Of a DNA stretch of 12,559 nt, positions 1-7,933 are shown piece by piece (the stretch's first letter is position 1; each line of letters opens with the position of its first letter). The notes beneath the pieces were generated by a model. The model worked only from the letters and a program-made list of their open reading frames with translations, had not been told where the DNA came from and ran no database searches. The DNA is taken from the NCBI GenBank assembly GCA_036771375.1, contig DAIPHL010000057.1, forward strand, positions 1 through 12,559, written 5' to 3'. This DNA is from DAIPHL01 sp036771375. GTDB lineage: Bacteria; Synergistota; Synergistia; Synergistales; Synergistaceae. A program made the position numbers and the translations under genes.

Positions 1-699
1 GGTCGGCGAGACATAGACCACAACAGCCAGAACAACGACGGGCAACGCACCGAGCCGCACCGCCGACGAAACGGCGAGCAGCGCCCGGGTCGCGAACGGC
101 AGGGCCTTCCCCGACTCCACCACGATGCTCGTAAGCTGCGGGACGACGTATGTGATCAAAAAAACCACGACGCACAACCCAACGGCGAGCATGAGGATGG
201 GATAGGTCAGGGCGGACTGTATCTTTCTTCTGATGGCGATCTCGCTCTGAAGCAGATCGGAGGCCTTTTCCAGGATGTCGGGCAGAGAGGAGGAGCGCTC
301 CCCGGACTCCACCATGCCGACCAGAAAATCGCGGAAAACCCCTGTCGCCTTCATCGCGTGCGCCAACGAACGCCCCCCCTCCACCGACTCACGCAGCTCC
401 GCGTAAAGAGGCTTCAGTTTCTTGTCGCGCGTCTGGCGTCCCAGCAATCCCAGAACCTCCGTCAGGGAGAGCCCGCTTCTGAGAAACGCGGAAAGCATCG
501 AACAAAAGAGGTGTTGATCGGTCGGTTTCAGGTTTCTCGAACGCAGCTTTTCACCCTTTGTCCGCTCAGGCTCGACCGAGACCGCGACCAGTCCTTCGAG
601 CTCCAGCATTCGAAGCAACCCGTCCTCGGTCTGGGCCTCCCTGCGAAGCGTTTTCACGACGCCGGCGGTGTCGTATACCTTGATCTTGAAAAGCGGCAA
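1..699 (-). CDS. gspF: Type II secretion inner-membrane platform protein GspF (5' part, runs off window)
   Basis: GspF is the polytopic inner-membrane platform of the T2SS, around which the GspE ATPase and the pseudopilus assemble. I translated 233 uninterrupted residues to the window edge; the family is about 400, so the second half is missing. Residues 1-45 resemble the usual N-terminal region (FKIKVYDTAGVVKTLRREA). Residues about 60-185 form the first T2SSF domain, with the helical segment LFCSMLSAFLRSGLSLTEVL, the conserved GMVESGERSSSLPDIL segment (128-142) and the pre-membrane TYPILM. Hydrophobic segments lie at about 167-186 and 216-232. The start is TTG, one base after the gspE stop, chosen because GGGAGAGG sits 6 bases upstream and no better start is in reach. 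Family assignment is secure from sequence and position; only the TTG choice is uncertain. Confidence 0.93.
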   Translation of the reverse strand, partial: MPLFKIKVYDTAGVVKTLRREAQTEDGLLRMLELEGLVAVSVEPERTKGEKLRSRNLKPTDQHLFCSMLSAFLRSGLSLTEVLGLLGRQTRDKKLKPLYAELRESVEGGRSLAHAMKATGVFRDFLVGMVESGERSSSLPDILEKASDLLQSEIAIRRKIQSALTYPILMLAVGLCVVVFLITYVVPQLTSIVVESGKALPFATRALLAVSSAVRLGALPVVVLAVVVYVSPT

Positions 700-700
700 G

Positions 701-2197
701 CTAGACCTCTCCCACCACGCGGATCATCTCCTCCGGCGTCGTCATCCCGGAGGCGACACTCCGGGTCCCCAGCTCCAACAGCGTCCTCATGCCGTTTCTT
801 ACAGCGATCTCCCGGAGAGAAGCGACGGTCGCACCGGCGGAGATGGCCTCGGCCGCCTCCGGCGTCACGTCGAACTGTTCGTAAAGACCAAACCTTCCCC
901 TGTATCCGCTCCCCCGACAGACATCGCAACCGCGACCCCGAAAGGCTCGGTCTACTCCATATTTTTTCAGCGAGGCCGGCGCTTCGACCGCTTCGGAACA
1001 GTTCGGACAGATCCGTCTGACGAGACGCTGCGCCACGACCCCCAGCAGAGAACCGGCGATCAGATACGGGTCCATCCCCATGTCCACAAGGCGGGAAACC
1101 GCACTCACCGAATCGTTGGTGTGCAGCGTCGACAAGACGAGATGCCCGGTGAGAGACGACTGCACACCGATATGGGCAGTCTCGAAGTCTCTCATCTCTC
1201 CGATCATGATGATATCCGGATCCTGCCGCAAAATCGAACGGAGGGCCGTCGCGAACGTCACGCCGGCCTTTTCGTTGACCTGAACCTGTCCGACGCCGGG
1301 AAGGTCGTACTCGATCGGATCCTCCACCGTTATGATGTTGACCTCCGGACGGGCGAGCGCCTGCAAAATCGCGTAGAGCGACGTGCTCTTTCCGGAGCCG
1401 GTCGGACCCGTCAGAAGGATCATGCCGTGCGGATGACGGATCAGCGTGTCGAGCTTCTCGGACTCCTCCGGGGCCATGCCGAGGTCGGCGAGGGAGAGAA
1501 GGCCGCGCGCCTTGTCGAGAAGACGCATGACGATCCTCTCTCCGTGCTGTGTCGGAAGAGAACTCACCCTGATGTCGACAGCGCGGTCGCCGAGCGCGAT
1601 GCCAATCCGACCGTCCTGTGGGATGAAGCGCTCGGCGATGTCCATCTTCGCCATGACCTTGATGCGGCTGGTAACCGGGGATTGATGTCCCTTCGTGAGC
1701 TCGTATCTGTCGTGAAGTACTCCGTCCACACGATAGCGGACGAGCAGCTTCTCCTCGAACGGCTCCAGGTGGATATCCGTCGCGCGCTCCTTGACGGCCT
1801 CGAGCAACATGCCATTCACCAGTTTGATCACCGGGGCGTCGACGGTGTCGCTCAAGACCTCCTGCCTCGCAAGCTGGGAGAGGTCTTCGACCGACTCGAT
1901 CGCGTTCAACGTGTCCTCGGCCACCCCGCTCTTCAAGTCGTAAAGCGTCCGAATGAGAAAGGAGATCGAATCCTCCGGGAAGATCTCCACTCGAACACCC
2001 CTGCCGGAGCCCATGGCCAGTATCTGAGCGTCCGGGACGGACGCGAGACTGGCGGCGGCGACCACCATTCTCTCGTCGTCGAGGTCGATCGGGATAATCC
2101 CCTTTTCCCGCAGCGCGTCGAGGCTGACCCCCTTGGGGATGAGTTCGAGCACCCTCTCGGCGGAAGGAAGTTTCGAAACGCTCCGTCCGGCTTCCAT
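701..2197 (-). CDS. gspE: Type II secretion traffic ATPase GspE
   Basis: GspE is the cytoplasmic hexameric ATPase that powers pseudopilus assembly. The protein is 498 residues, a normal family length. Residues about 10-90 form the N1E domain that in known systems docks on GspL. The catalytic core shows the Walker A motif GPTGSGKST (264-272), the Asp box VEDPIEYD (291-298), a Walker B region ending GEMRD (333-337, where GEIRD is more usual) and the His box TGHLVLSTLHTND (350-362). A zinc-finger-like four-cysteine element is present: CPNC (397-400) and CDVC (424-427), typical of GspE. The ATG is 5 bases after the gspD stop. The same frame stays open far upstream inside gspD, but that extension is low-complexity and antisense-like, so I rejected it. 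PilB is the main alternative; the gsp neighbours argue against it. Confidence 0.96.
   Translation of the reverse strand: MEAGRSVSKLPSAERVLELIPKGVSLDALREKGIIPIDLDDERMVVAAASLASVPDAQILAMGSGRGVRVEIFPEDSISFLIRTLYDLKSGVAEDTLNAIESVEDLSQLARQEVLSDTVDAPVIKLVNGMLLEAVKERATDIHLEPFEEKLLVRYRVDGVLHDRYELTKGHQSPVTSRIKVMAKMDIAERFIPQDGRIGIALGDRAVDIRVSSLPTQHGERIVMRLLDKARGLLSLADLGMAPEESEKLDTLIRHPHGMILLTGPTGSGKSTSLYAILQALARPEVNIITVEDPIEYDLPGVGQVQVNEKAGVTFATALRSILRQDPDIIMIGEMRDFETAHIGVQSSLTGHLVLSTLHTNDSVSAVSRLVDMGMDPYLIAGSLLGVVAQRLVRRICPNCSEAVEAPASLKKYGVDRAFRGRGCDVCRGSGYRGRFGLYEQFDVTPEAAEAISAGATVASLREIAVRNGMRTLLELGTRSVASGMTTPEEMIRVVGEV
706..713 (-). promoter_or_regulatory. Shine-Dalgarno site for gspF (supports TTG start)
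   Basis: GGGAGAGG lies inside the last codons of gspE, 6 bases before the TTG at 699. Its strength and ideal spacing are the reason to accept the unusual TTG start, and they imply that gspF translation follows directly from gspE termination. Confidence 0.7.
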
Positions 2198-2202
2198 GAC
2201 GA

Positions 2203-4254
2203 TCAACGATTGTCGTTCCCGTTTCGAACGGGAGGGAGATCCTCGCTCTTCCCGTCTTTCATCCGCATCATGTCGTTCGTCACGCCTTCCTTTTTGTTCG
2301 ACTTGAGGAACTGTTCGTAATTTTTCATGATCGTCTGCGTCTCCCCCTCGCTGAGGCCGTGTCCGCCGGTCGTCACCTCGATGGTGGCGTCCGTCGCCTG
2401 CTGCGGTGTGGCGATGATCTTGGGAGTGAGGAAGACCATCAGGTCGACCTTCTCCCTCTGGCGCTCCTGCGACGTGAAGAGATTTCCGATCAGCGGGATG
2501 TACGAGATGCCCGGGACACGGTTCTTCAGGGTTTTCTCGACCTCTCTGATGAGACCGCCCAGAATGATCGTCTCGTTGTTGCCCACGATGACGTTCGTCT
2601 TGATGAGGCGTTTGGAGGTGACCGGCGTCGCGGCACCCGACGTGCTCAGGACCTCTTCGATCGTCTGTTCGATGTCGAGCGCCACGAGGTTTCCGCTCCT
2701 TATATGCGGGGTCACCTTCAAGATGAGCCCGGTGTCCTTGTACTCGTAGCTGCTCTGGACCGCGGCTGGGTTGCTCACATCCGAGAGCTGCCCCTTGAGC
2801 TGAGGGATGACCTGTCCGACCTGGAGGGCGCTCGGCATGTTGTCCGTGCACATGAGCCGCGGCATCGACAGGACGTTGATGGCGTTGAACTGATTGAGCA
2901 TCTTGATGTAGGCGTAAACCAGCCCCATCCCCTTGATGCTGGTCGTGGTGATCGCGTTGCCGTGCGCGTCGTAGTGTATCTCCTCTTTTTTCGTCATCTC
3001 CGTAAACCACTGCATGAACTGGGGAGGGATCCCCGTCGCACCCAACTGTGCGGAGCCACCCATCAGGAGCTTGTTCCCCACGTCGCCGCCCCACGCGGCC
3101 CAGTCGATCCCCGCGCTGTTGAGCTTGGTCAGGTTGACCTCCGCAATGAGACCCCGCAGAAGAACCTGTTTCGGCTGGGTATCGAGCTCTCCCAGAATCG
3201 CTTGGATCGCCGCATACTGCTCTCTCGAGGCGGTCAGGATGAGGCTGTTCGTCGACAAATCCGGGACGACCGTGGCGGGGAAAACCCCCTTCTGGTCGGG
3301 CTGCATCCTGGCCGCCACCGCCAGAATCTGGCTCAGCTGTTCGGAAACCGTCTTCGCGTCCGCGTTTTGTAGTTTGTAGATGTGAAAATTGCCGACCTTG
3401 GCCGGTATATCCAGCTCGGTCAGAAGGCGTTCCGCCTCTCTCAAGCCCTGGCGCGGCCCGACGAGAATGACCTTGTTGCTCCGTTCGTCACCGATCGCGA
3501 TCAGGGAGGCGAGCTTCGAGGACGCGTCCTTCGCGATGGCGTTGAGATGTCCTTCCGCCAGCTTCGCCGACGTATGATTGAGAGAGATCGCCTTGATCGT
3601 TCGGATGCTGTCCGGGGCATCCAGCGCCCGGATGATGTTCGCGGCACGATTGAGGAGGACGGCTTTGCCGGTAAGCAGGACGGACGATCCATTCGCGAGA
3701 GGAACGATGTTGAGGCCGGGCGCGCCGACCTTGACGGGATCGACGACATAGCCCGCCTTTACGTAATCGAGCGGGACGATCTGGGTGACCAGCTGTTCGC
3801 TCGGCATCACGCTCTGGGGTCCCTTGACGACATCGTTCCGGGTCGTCGGTCCGGCGCTCAAAGGCAGGACCTTGGAATAGCCTCCCATGGACTGCAGTGA
3901 CAGTCCGTTCATCTCGAGGATCGAAAGCATCACCTGGCGGGCCTCCCGCAGGGAGATCGCCCGAGGGGAGACGACGGAGACGGATCCCTTCACACCCGGA
4001 TCAACTACGATATTCTCGCCCAGCAACTCGGACATGAAACGGATGAACTGGATGATCTCCAGGTCCTTGAAGTTGAACTGGACCCGGCCGCTTGCCCTCA
4101 TCCTCTTGGCCGCCGTGATCAGGTTCTGCTCACTCTGCTCCGCTCCATTCGCTCCCTCCGCGCAGTACGCGCACGAGCCCGAAAAAGCGATCGAAACGGA
4201 CAGGAGCACCATCGCCAGAAGTTTATGGGTCGTTCCTATGCGCTTTATCTTCAC
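2203..4254 (-). CDS. gspD: Type II secretion outer-membrane secretin GspD
   Basis: GspD forms the multimeric outer-membrane channel for folded exoproteins. The protein is 683 residues from the chosen start. Residues 1-32 form a signal peptide: basic KIKR, a hydrophobic stretch around LLAMVLLSVSIAF, then a small-residue cleavage region. The periplasmic part follows: N0 (about 58-130), N1 (about 155-212), N2 (about 218-283) and N3 (about 288-358). The secretin barrel domain is about 362-614 and includes the hallmark VPGISYIPLIGNLF (580-593) followed by KVDLMVFLTPKII. A polar tail of about 70 residues (614-683) follows. I chose GTG at 4254 because GAGGAG is 8 bases upstream. The GTG three codons earlier (4263) abuts that same site and would have no spacing. 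No pilotin gene is visible. A PilQ secretin is less likely given the full N0-N3 set and the neighbours. Confidence 0.95.
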   Translation of the reverse strand: MKIKRIGTTHKLLAMVLLSVSIAFSGSCAYCAEGANGAEQSEQNLITAAKRMRASGRVQFNFKDLEIIQFIRFMSELLGENIVVDPGVKGSVSVVSPRAISLREARQVMLSILEMNGLSLQSMGGYSKVLPLSAGPTTRNDVVKGPQSVMPSEQLVTQIVPLDYVKAGYVVDPVKVGAPGLNIVPLANGSSVLLTGKAVLLNRAANIIRALDAPDSIRTIKAISLNHTSAKLAEGHLNAIAKDASSKLASLIAIGDERSNKVILVGPRQGLREAERLLTELDIPAKVGNFHIYKLQNADAKTVSEQLSQILAVAARMQPDQKGVFPATVVPDLSTNSLILTASREQYAAIQAILGELDTQPKQVLLRGLIAEVNLTKLNSAGIDWAAWGGDVGNKLLMGGSAQLGATGIPPQFMQWFTEMTKKEEIHYDAHGNAITTTSIKGMGLVYAYIKMLNQFNAINVLSMPRLMCTDNMPSALQVGQVIPQLKGQLSDVSNPAAVQSSYEYKDTGLILKVTPHIRSGNLVALDIEQTIEEVLSTSGAATPVTSKRLIKTNVIVGNNETIILGGLIREVEKTLKNRVPGISYIPLIGNLFTSQERQREKVDLMVFLTPKIIATPQQATDATIEVTTGGHGLSEGETQTIMKNYEQFLKSNKKEGVTNDMMRMKDGKSEDLPPVRNGNDNR

Positions 4255-4262
4255 CTGCTTCA

Positions 4263-4268
4263 CTCCTC
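4263..4268 (-). promoter_or_regulatory. Shine-Dalgarno site that decides the gspD start
   Basis: GAGGAG sits 8 bases upstream of the GTG at 4254 but overlaps the GTG at 4263. The spacing favours 4254 as the secretin start and shortens the signal peptide n-region by three residues. Confidence 0.6.
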
Positions 4269-4275
4269 GATTCTC

Positions 4276-4713
4276 TTATTTTTTATCGCCGGAAAGGACG
4301 TCGGCGAGGTTTTCTGAATGCGGAACGAAGAGCGTCACGGACGCACCTCGTCTTGTCACGGTCAACTCCCGCCAGCGCAACTGTTTCGACTGCAACGCCT
4401 CCATATCGCCCGAGCCCAGCCTGCGCTCGCTCTCCAACATCAGCTTGTCGATATCGATCGCTTTGTCCGCCCAAAGAGGCGATTTTTTCTCCTCCAACTT
4501 CCAGCTCACATCGTCGCTCACACCGAACGACCCCGCAGTCGGATTCGCCAGGACGAAGGTCATCACGGCGTTCGCCTCGTCGATCAGGGCCTCCTTCGCT
4601 CGAACTCCGACGAGCGCCTTTTCGGAGATCGCAGCCAGCTTCAAAGAGGCGGCGGCCACAAGCCCCATCACGAGGACGGCGATCAGCACCTCGACCAGCG
4701 TGAAACCCCTCAC
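4276..4713 (-). CDS. gspI: GspI-like minor pseudopilin (prepilin)
   Basis: This is a small type IV prepilin-like protein of 145 residues that is expected to be cleaved and N-methylated by prepilin peptidase and placed near the pseudopilus tip. The N-terminus MRG then FTLVEVLIAVLVMGLV gives the G/F cleavage site, with Glu at mature position 5 (residue 8) and a roughly 20-residue hydrophobic helix. The remainder is a soluble domain without motifs I recognise. The helix and length fit GspI best; GspH or an unassigned minor pilin remain possible. The start is GTG and overlaps the gspC stop by four bases (GTGA), so the two are translationally coupled. The leader would be only three residues, which is unusually short. 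It lies between gspC and gspD, not between gspH and gspJ as in the classical operon. Confidence 0.78.
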   Translation of the reverse strand: MRGFTLVEVLIAVLVMGLVAAASLKLAAISEKALVGVRAKEALIDEANAVMTFVLANPTAGSFGVSDDVSWKLEEKKSPLWADKAIDIDKLMLESERRLGSGDMEALQSKQLRWRELTVTRRGASVTLFVPHSENLADVLSGDKK

Positions 4714-5696
4714 TTGACCACGTACCCCAATTTTCCCGGCTCCTTGTCCCTCACAACCTGAAAATCCAGCCGTGCGCCGGTCAACATCGAATTGATCGCG
4801 TTCGACAGATTTCCAACATCCTTGATCGTAACGCCGTTGATCCCGGTCAGCGTGTCTCCCTGTTTGACCCCCAACTGCCCCAACAGACTGTCCGGCTGCA
4901 TCGAGGCGACCGTCATCCCCGACCCGTCCTCCGTGGGAACCAACCGCACCTTGGCGATCTCCCCGTAGGGGTTCATGAGCAATTCGTCGAGGAGCTCTCT
5001 CGTGATGGTTCCATCCGCTCCGTTCAGGACCGCCTGTGAAATCTGCGATTCCACCGGTTTTTTCTCGGGAGGAGGCGGCGACTCCACAGGAGGCACCGGC
5101 CGGGAAGCGATCCCCTCCCTCGCCCCGCCCGCGGGATTCGAGTAATTCAAGTACAGGGGAAAATTCTCTCCATCCTTCACCAGAAGGACCCTGCCCGTAT
5201 CGATCAGGGCAAGCGAGTAGCCGTTGAAATCCTGGTCTTTCAAAACGAGCGAAGCGTTGCCCTCCGTTTCGATCCAGGCGCCTATGTTCGGAAGCGTCCC
5301 GACCAGATGAAAGGAATCGATCCTCTTGTCGGGCTCGGCCTCTTTCCCCGAGTCCGCCCCCACGTCGAAGGCCGAAAAATTCACGTCGTCCTTTGGGCGT
5401 GTCCGGCGCGTCTCGAAAATGCTGGCTGGCCGGCCGGCGATCACCTGGGCGAGCTCCCGCTGTGTCGCCACGGCTCTACCCATGACGTATCCGGAAAGGA
5501 CGAACGAGACGAGCAGGGAGAGGAAAAGACCGACGATCGCCGCATATACATTTGCGAGAAGGCCGGGAAACGCGCGGCGTCTCACGGGTGAAAAGGGAAA
5601 ACGTCTCTTTCCTCCACCCAGGCCGGAAATTCGCTCCCATGCGTGCTTCATCGTGCTTCTTGAAAATGTACGGGGGATAGGATTGCCGATCCGCAT
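4710..5696 (-). CDS. gspC: Type II secretion inner-membrane/secretin linker GspC with PDZ domain
   Basis: GspC is a bitopic inner-membrane protein that connects the platform to the GspD N0 domain and takes part in substrate selection. The protein is 328 residues. A basic cytoplasmic N-terminus (1-45) precedes one membrane helix at about 46-68. The HR (homology region) domain lies at about 128-185, including FHLVGTLPNIGAWIETEG and the downstream LVKDGENFPLYL. A proline-rich linker (199-214) leads to a C-terminal PDZ domain at about 226-320 with QPDSLLGQLGVKQGDTLTGI. The ATG at 5696 is one base after the gspN stop and has GGAGA about 10 bases upstream. An internal ATG at 5651 has only a weak ribosome site. 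The combination of TM, HR and PDZ is diagnostic for GspC. Some homologues carry a coiled coil instead of PDZ; this one is the PDZ type. Confidence 0.92.
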   Translation of the reverse strand: MRIGNPIPRTFSRSTMKHAWERISGLGGGKRRFPFSPVRRRAFPGLLANVYAAIVGLFLSLLVSFVLSGYVMGRAVATQRELAQVIAGRPASIFETRRTRPKDDVNFSAFDVGADSGKEAEPDKRIDSFHLVGTLPNIGAWIETEGNASLVLKDQDFNGYSLALIDTGRVLLVKDGENFPLYLNYSNPAGGAREGIASRPVPPVESPPPPEKKPVESQISQAVLNGADGTITRELLDELLMNPYGEIAKVRLVPTEDGSGMTVASMQPDSLLGQLGVKQGDTLTGINGVTIKDVGNLSNAINSMLTGARLDFQVVRDKEPGKLGYVVK

Positions 5697-5697
5697 C

Positions 5698-6288
5698 TCA
5701 CTTCAATCTCCATTCACCGGGGCCGACCGATTCGATATACTTTCCGAAAAGAGGGTTGGAGAACATGGTCCCGATGCTCTCGGGCGCTTTCAGCCGCATC
5801 GTGCTCCCCGAGATCCCCCCGGAGACCCTGTCGTAGGCGAGGGAACCCCTCATCTCCAGGTCTCCTTCGATCTTCGCACCCGAGATCTTTACGCTCGAGC
5901 CGGAGACGGAGAGCTTCGCCCCTCCCCCCTCCAGTTTGAGCACGTTGTCGGGGAAAAGCCTTATCTCTCCCCCGTGGAACGCCACCCAACAGCTGCCGCC
6001 CCCTGCAAGCAGACTGGACAGAGGCAGGACGGTGATCGTGATCTCCGGCATGACGGTCCTGAACATCGGCCCCTCGATCGAAAAATCCTTCAACCGGTAT
6101 TTGGGAAAGACGAGGCCGGAGGACGTCGCCTCCGCGTACGTCATGTACACTCCGTTTTTCGCCGCGAAAAGCCGAATTTTGTCGAGGAGGTAGACGCCCC
6201 CCGTTTCCCAGGGGGAGAAAAACCAGATCCCCATCGCGAAAAAAGCGAGCCCGACGAGCACGACGAGGAGAATTCTCAAGGACTTCAT
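5698..6288 (-). CDS. gspN: GspN-like type II secretion protein
   Basis: This is a 196-residue protein with one N-terminal membrane helix (about 5-24) and a beta-rich periplasmic domain. GspN is an accessory T2SS inner-membrane protein of poorly defined role, found only in some systems. The repeated short strands in the second half (KLSVSGSSVKISGAKIEGDLEM, shown here in part: SGSSVKISGAKIEGDLEM) and the closing ESVGPGEWRLK fit the family pattern, as does the position directly after gspM. It is shorter than the roughly 250 residues usual for proteobacterial GspN. The start ATG overlaps the gspM stop as ATGA. The assignment rests on topology, composition and synteny more than on strong motifs. 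Confidence 0.72.
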   Translation of the reverse strand: MKSLRILLVVLVGLAFFAMGIWFFSPWETGGVYLLDKIRLFAAKNGVYMTYAEATSSGLVFPKYRLKDFSIEGPMFRTVMPEITITVLPLSSLLAGGGSCWVAFHGGEIRLFPDNVLKLEGGGAKLSVSGSSVKISGAKIEGDLEMRGSLAYDRVSGGISGSTMRLKAPESIGTMFSNPLFGKYIESVGPGEWRLK

Positions 6289-6755
6289 CTGTTCTGCTCC
6301 AACTGGAAGGTCGCACCCAAAAGACGGTTCTCTCCGACGGGAAGCGCCTTTATCTCGGCGGTTTTGATCTTCAGACCGCGGCTCTCCATGGTCGAGAGCA
6401 GCTCCTTCATCTCCGCGCCGTAAATCCGCTCGAGCTGGAGCAGGACGCCGGAGGCATTGGACTGGAGTTGTTGGACGCGGTCACGCATATTGAGCGTTTC
6501 GACGATATCCGAGACGAGCGATATGGCGTCCCCCTCGACCGTCTTTGCACCATCGGAGGCAGGAAAAGCCCTGTAACGAACGGCCCGATCGATAATCGTG
6601 CCCTTATCCCGCAGGGCCCGCTCCATATTTCCGTCCGCGATCCACACACAGAACAATATGACGAAACCGAGGCCCCAGAGAAGCACCGCCGTCACCGTCA
6701 AGCGCAGCAGACGTTTCGACTCGGGCATCTCCTTCAGCTCGCTCAAGCTGATCAT
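6285..6755 (-). CDS. gspM: GspM-like type II secretion assembly protein
   Basis: This is a 156-residue bitopic protein: a short basic cytoplasmic segment, one membrane helix at about 20-40, an alpha-helical stretch, then a small alpha/beta domain ending LLGATFQLEQNR. GspM pairs with GspL in the inner-membrane platform and both have ferredoxin-like periplasmic domains. Size, topology and position between gspL and gspN match GspM; no single motif proves it, and PilO is the equivalent in type IV pili. The start overlaps the gspL stop by four bases (ATGA), so translation is coupled. The ribosome site GGTGGGAAGAG lies immediately before the ATG. Confidence 0.78.
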   Translation of the reverse strand: MISLSELKEMPESKRLLRLTVTAVLLWGLGFVILFCVWIADGNMERALRDKGTIIDRAVRYRAFPASDGAKTVEGDAISLVSDIVETLNMRDRVQQLQSNASGVLLQLERIYGAEMKELLSTMESRGLKIKTAEIKALPVGENRLLGATFQLEQNR

Positions 6756-7933
6756 CTCTTCCCACCTTTCGCAGATCCCTTCCTCGAGAGTGTTATGTTA
6801 AAACGCAACTCTCCGCTCTGTATTTTCTGGATGCTGTCGGTCTTCGTCACGTACCCGGCTTTTTCCATCCGCGTTCTCACGCCCTGGATGGATTCGTTGT
6901 TCTTGGCCGTACCCACGATATCGACGTTATCCGAACCGTATTTCATCGTATCCAGACGGATATCCCCGGATGAACCCGCTTCATTCCAGACCGTCGTGAT
7001 ATCCCTCATCGTCGAGAGAAGGGAGGTATCCTGTACCGGACTGCCGGCCGAACGCAGCTTGGCCGCCGAGGATGCCAACGGCTGAGCGGACGCCTCGCCG
7101 AACGCGTATTTGTATATGTCGGGCGGCGTCGCGTCGGAGAGCTCCGGCAAAGAGCGCTGCAGATAGATTCCAAGGGTCGCGAACAAAAAGATCGCTCCGG
7201 CGAAGACGAGCTTCTTCATCCGGCCGATCAGGGACTCCGCCACCCTCTCCCTCTTCTCCAGAAGATTGGTACCCTTGCCCGAGAGGTCGAGACGCCCGTA
7301 GGACGGGCAAGCGGCGAGGGTCCTCTCCCCACAGGACTGAATCTCCTCGTCGGTGAGATCCTTCGCCTTCAGACGCACGAGATGTTCGACGCTTTCGCCC
7401 TCGGCCGCGATCAGAGCGAGGAGTGCGTTTTCCTCGTCCTCCAAAGAGCTCTCGGAGGTCCCTGCGACTTTGTAGAAACGAGGCGTCCAGTCGTCGAACC
7501 AGACGGTCGTGATACGGCATCCCTCATCCAAGATCACCACGCCGGAGCCCTCCACTTCGCTCGCGAAGGCGAACGCGGCGGGCCAGACCAGATAATCTCC
7601 TTGCCCCGCGGAAAGCTCCTCCTCGAGATCCCGGGTCTCGGCCCCGAAGAGCAGACAGACGCTGCCGGACGAGGATTTTTTTCCTGTATGGACGAAAAAG
7701 GGGATGACCGAGACATCCCCGGCCCCCTCTCCGAGAAGCGGTCTGAAGCGAATGCGGAGTGCGTCCCGTACCTTGGAGAGCCCCGCAAAGGGATACGCGA
7801 AACTCTGAACCGAGAGGTTCCTGAGGGGGTAGAGCAGAATGCGGCAACCGCCGGAGGGCGTCCGCATCGCCTCTCCTTCGCGATGGAGTATGAACGCATA
7901 TCGATTCGAGCCGATCTTTTTCATCTTACGCAT
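6752..7933 (-). CDS. gspL: GspL-like type II secretion inner-membrane protein
   Basis: GspL recruits the GspE ATPase to the inner membrane and binds GspM. The protein is 393 residues. Residues 1-241 form a cytoplasmic part, which in the family is an actin-like fold. A single membrane helix lies at about 242-259 (LVFAGAIFLFATLGIYLQ), preceded by the basic GRMKK. A periplasmic domain (260-393) ends in alternating strands (VDIVGTA, ELRFNITLSRKG) consistent with a ferredoxin-like fold. The cytoplasmic half shows no motif I can name, so the call rests on the three-part architecture, the size and the K-L-M-N order. The start ATG directly follows the gspK stop (TAGATG) with GGAGAG 5 bases upstream. 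The second in-frame ATG, three codons later, is too far from that site. Confidence 0.82.
   Translation of the reverse strand: MRKMKKIGSNRYAFILHREGEAMRTPSGGCRILLYPLRNLSVQSFAYPFAGLSKVRDALRIRFRPLLGEGAGDVSVIPFFVHTGKKSSSGSVCLLFGAETRDLEEELSAGQGDYLVWPAAFAFASEVEGSGVVILDEGCRITTVWFDDWTPRFYKVAGTSESSLEDEENALLALIAAEGESVEHLVRLKAKDLTDEEIQSCGERTLAACPSYGRLDLSGKGTNLLEKRERVAESLIGRMKKLVFAGAIFLFATLGIYLQRSLPELSDATPPDIYKYAFGEASAQPLASSAAKLRSAGSPVQDTSLLSTMRDITTVWNEAGSSGDIRLDTMKYGSDNVDIVGTAKNNESIQGVRTRMEKAGYVTKTDSIQKIQSGELRFNITLSRKGSAKGGKR

Noticed and set aside
668..2320. 550-codon open frame on the plus strand opposite gspE
   Set aside because: Arg/Asp/Gly-rich, low-complexity translation with no motif; it is the antisense shadow of a GC-rich gene whose minus-strand product has complete ATPase motifs.
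2198..3094. Upstream extension of the gspE frame by 299 codons
   Set aside because: It lies entirely in gspD in another frame, with His/Arg/Gly-rich sequence; the ATG at 2197 matches the family N-terminus.
2359..3372. 337-codon open frame on the plus strand opposite gspD
   Set aside because: No recognisable domain, and composition typical of antisense frames; the opposite strand carries the full secretin.
4255..4275. Possible terminator between the gspI-like gene and gspD
   Set aside because: The gap is only about 21 bases and has no hairpin followed by a T-run on the minus strand; it reads as a ribosome-site spacer.
5326..6423. 365-codon plus-strand frame across gspC, gspN and gspM
   Set aside because: It spans three well-supported genes on the other strand and shows no motif or ribosome site.
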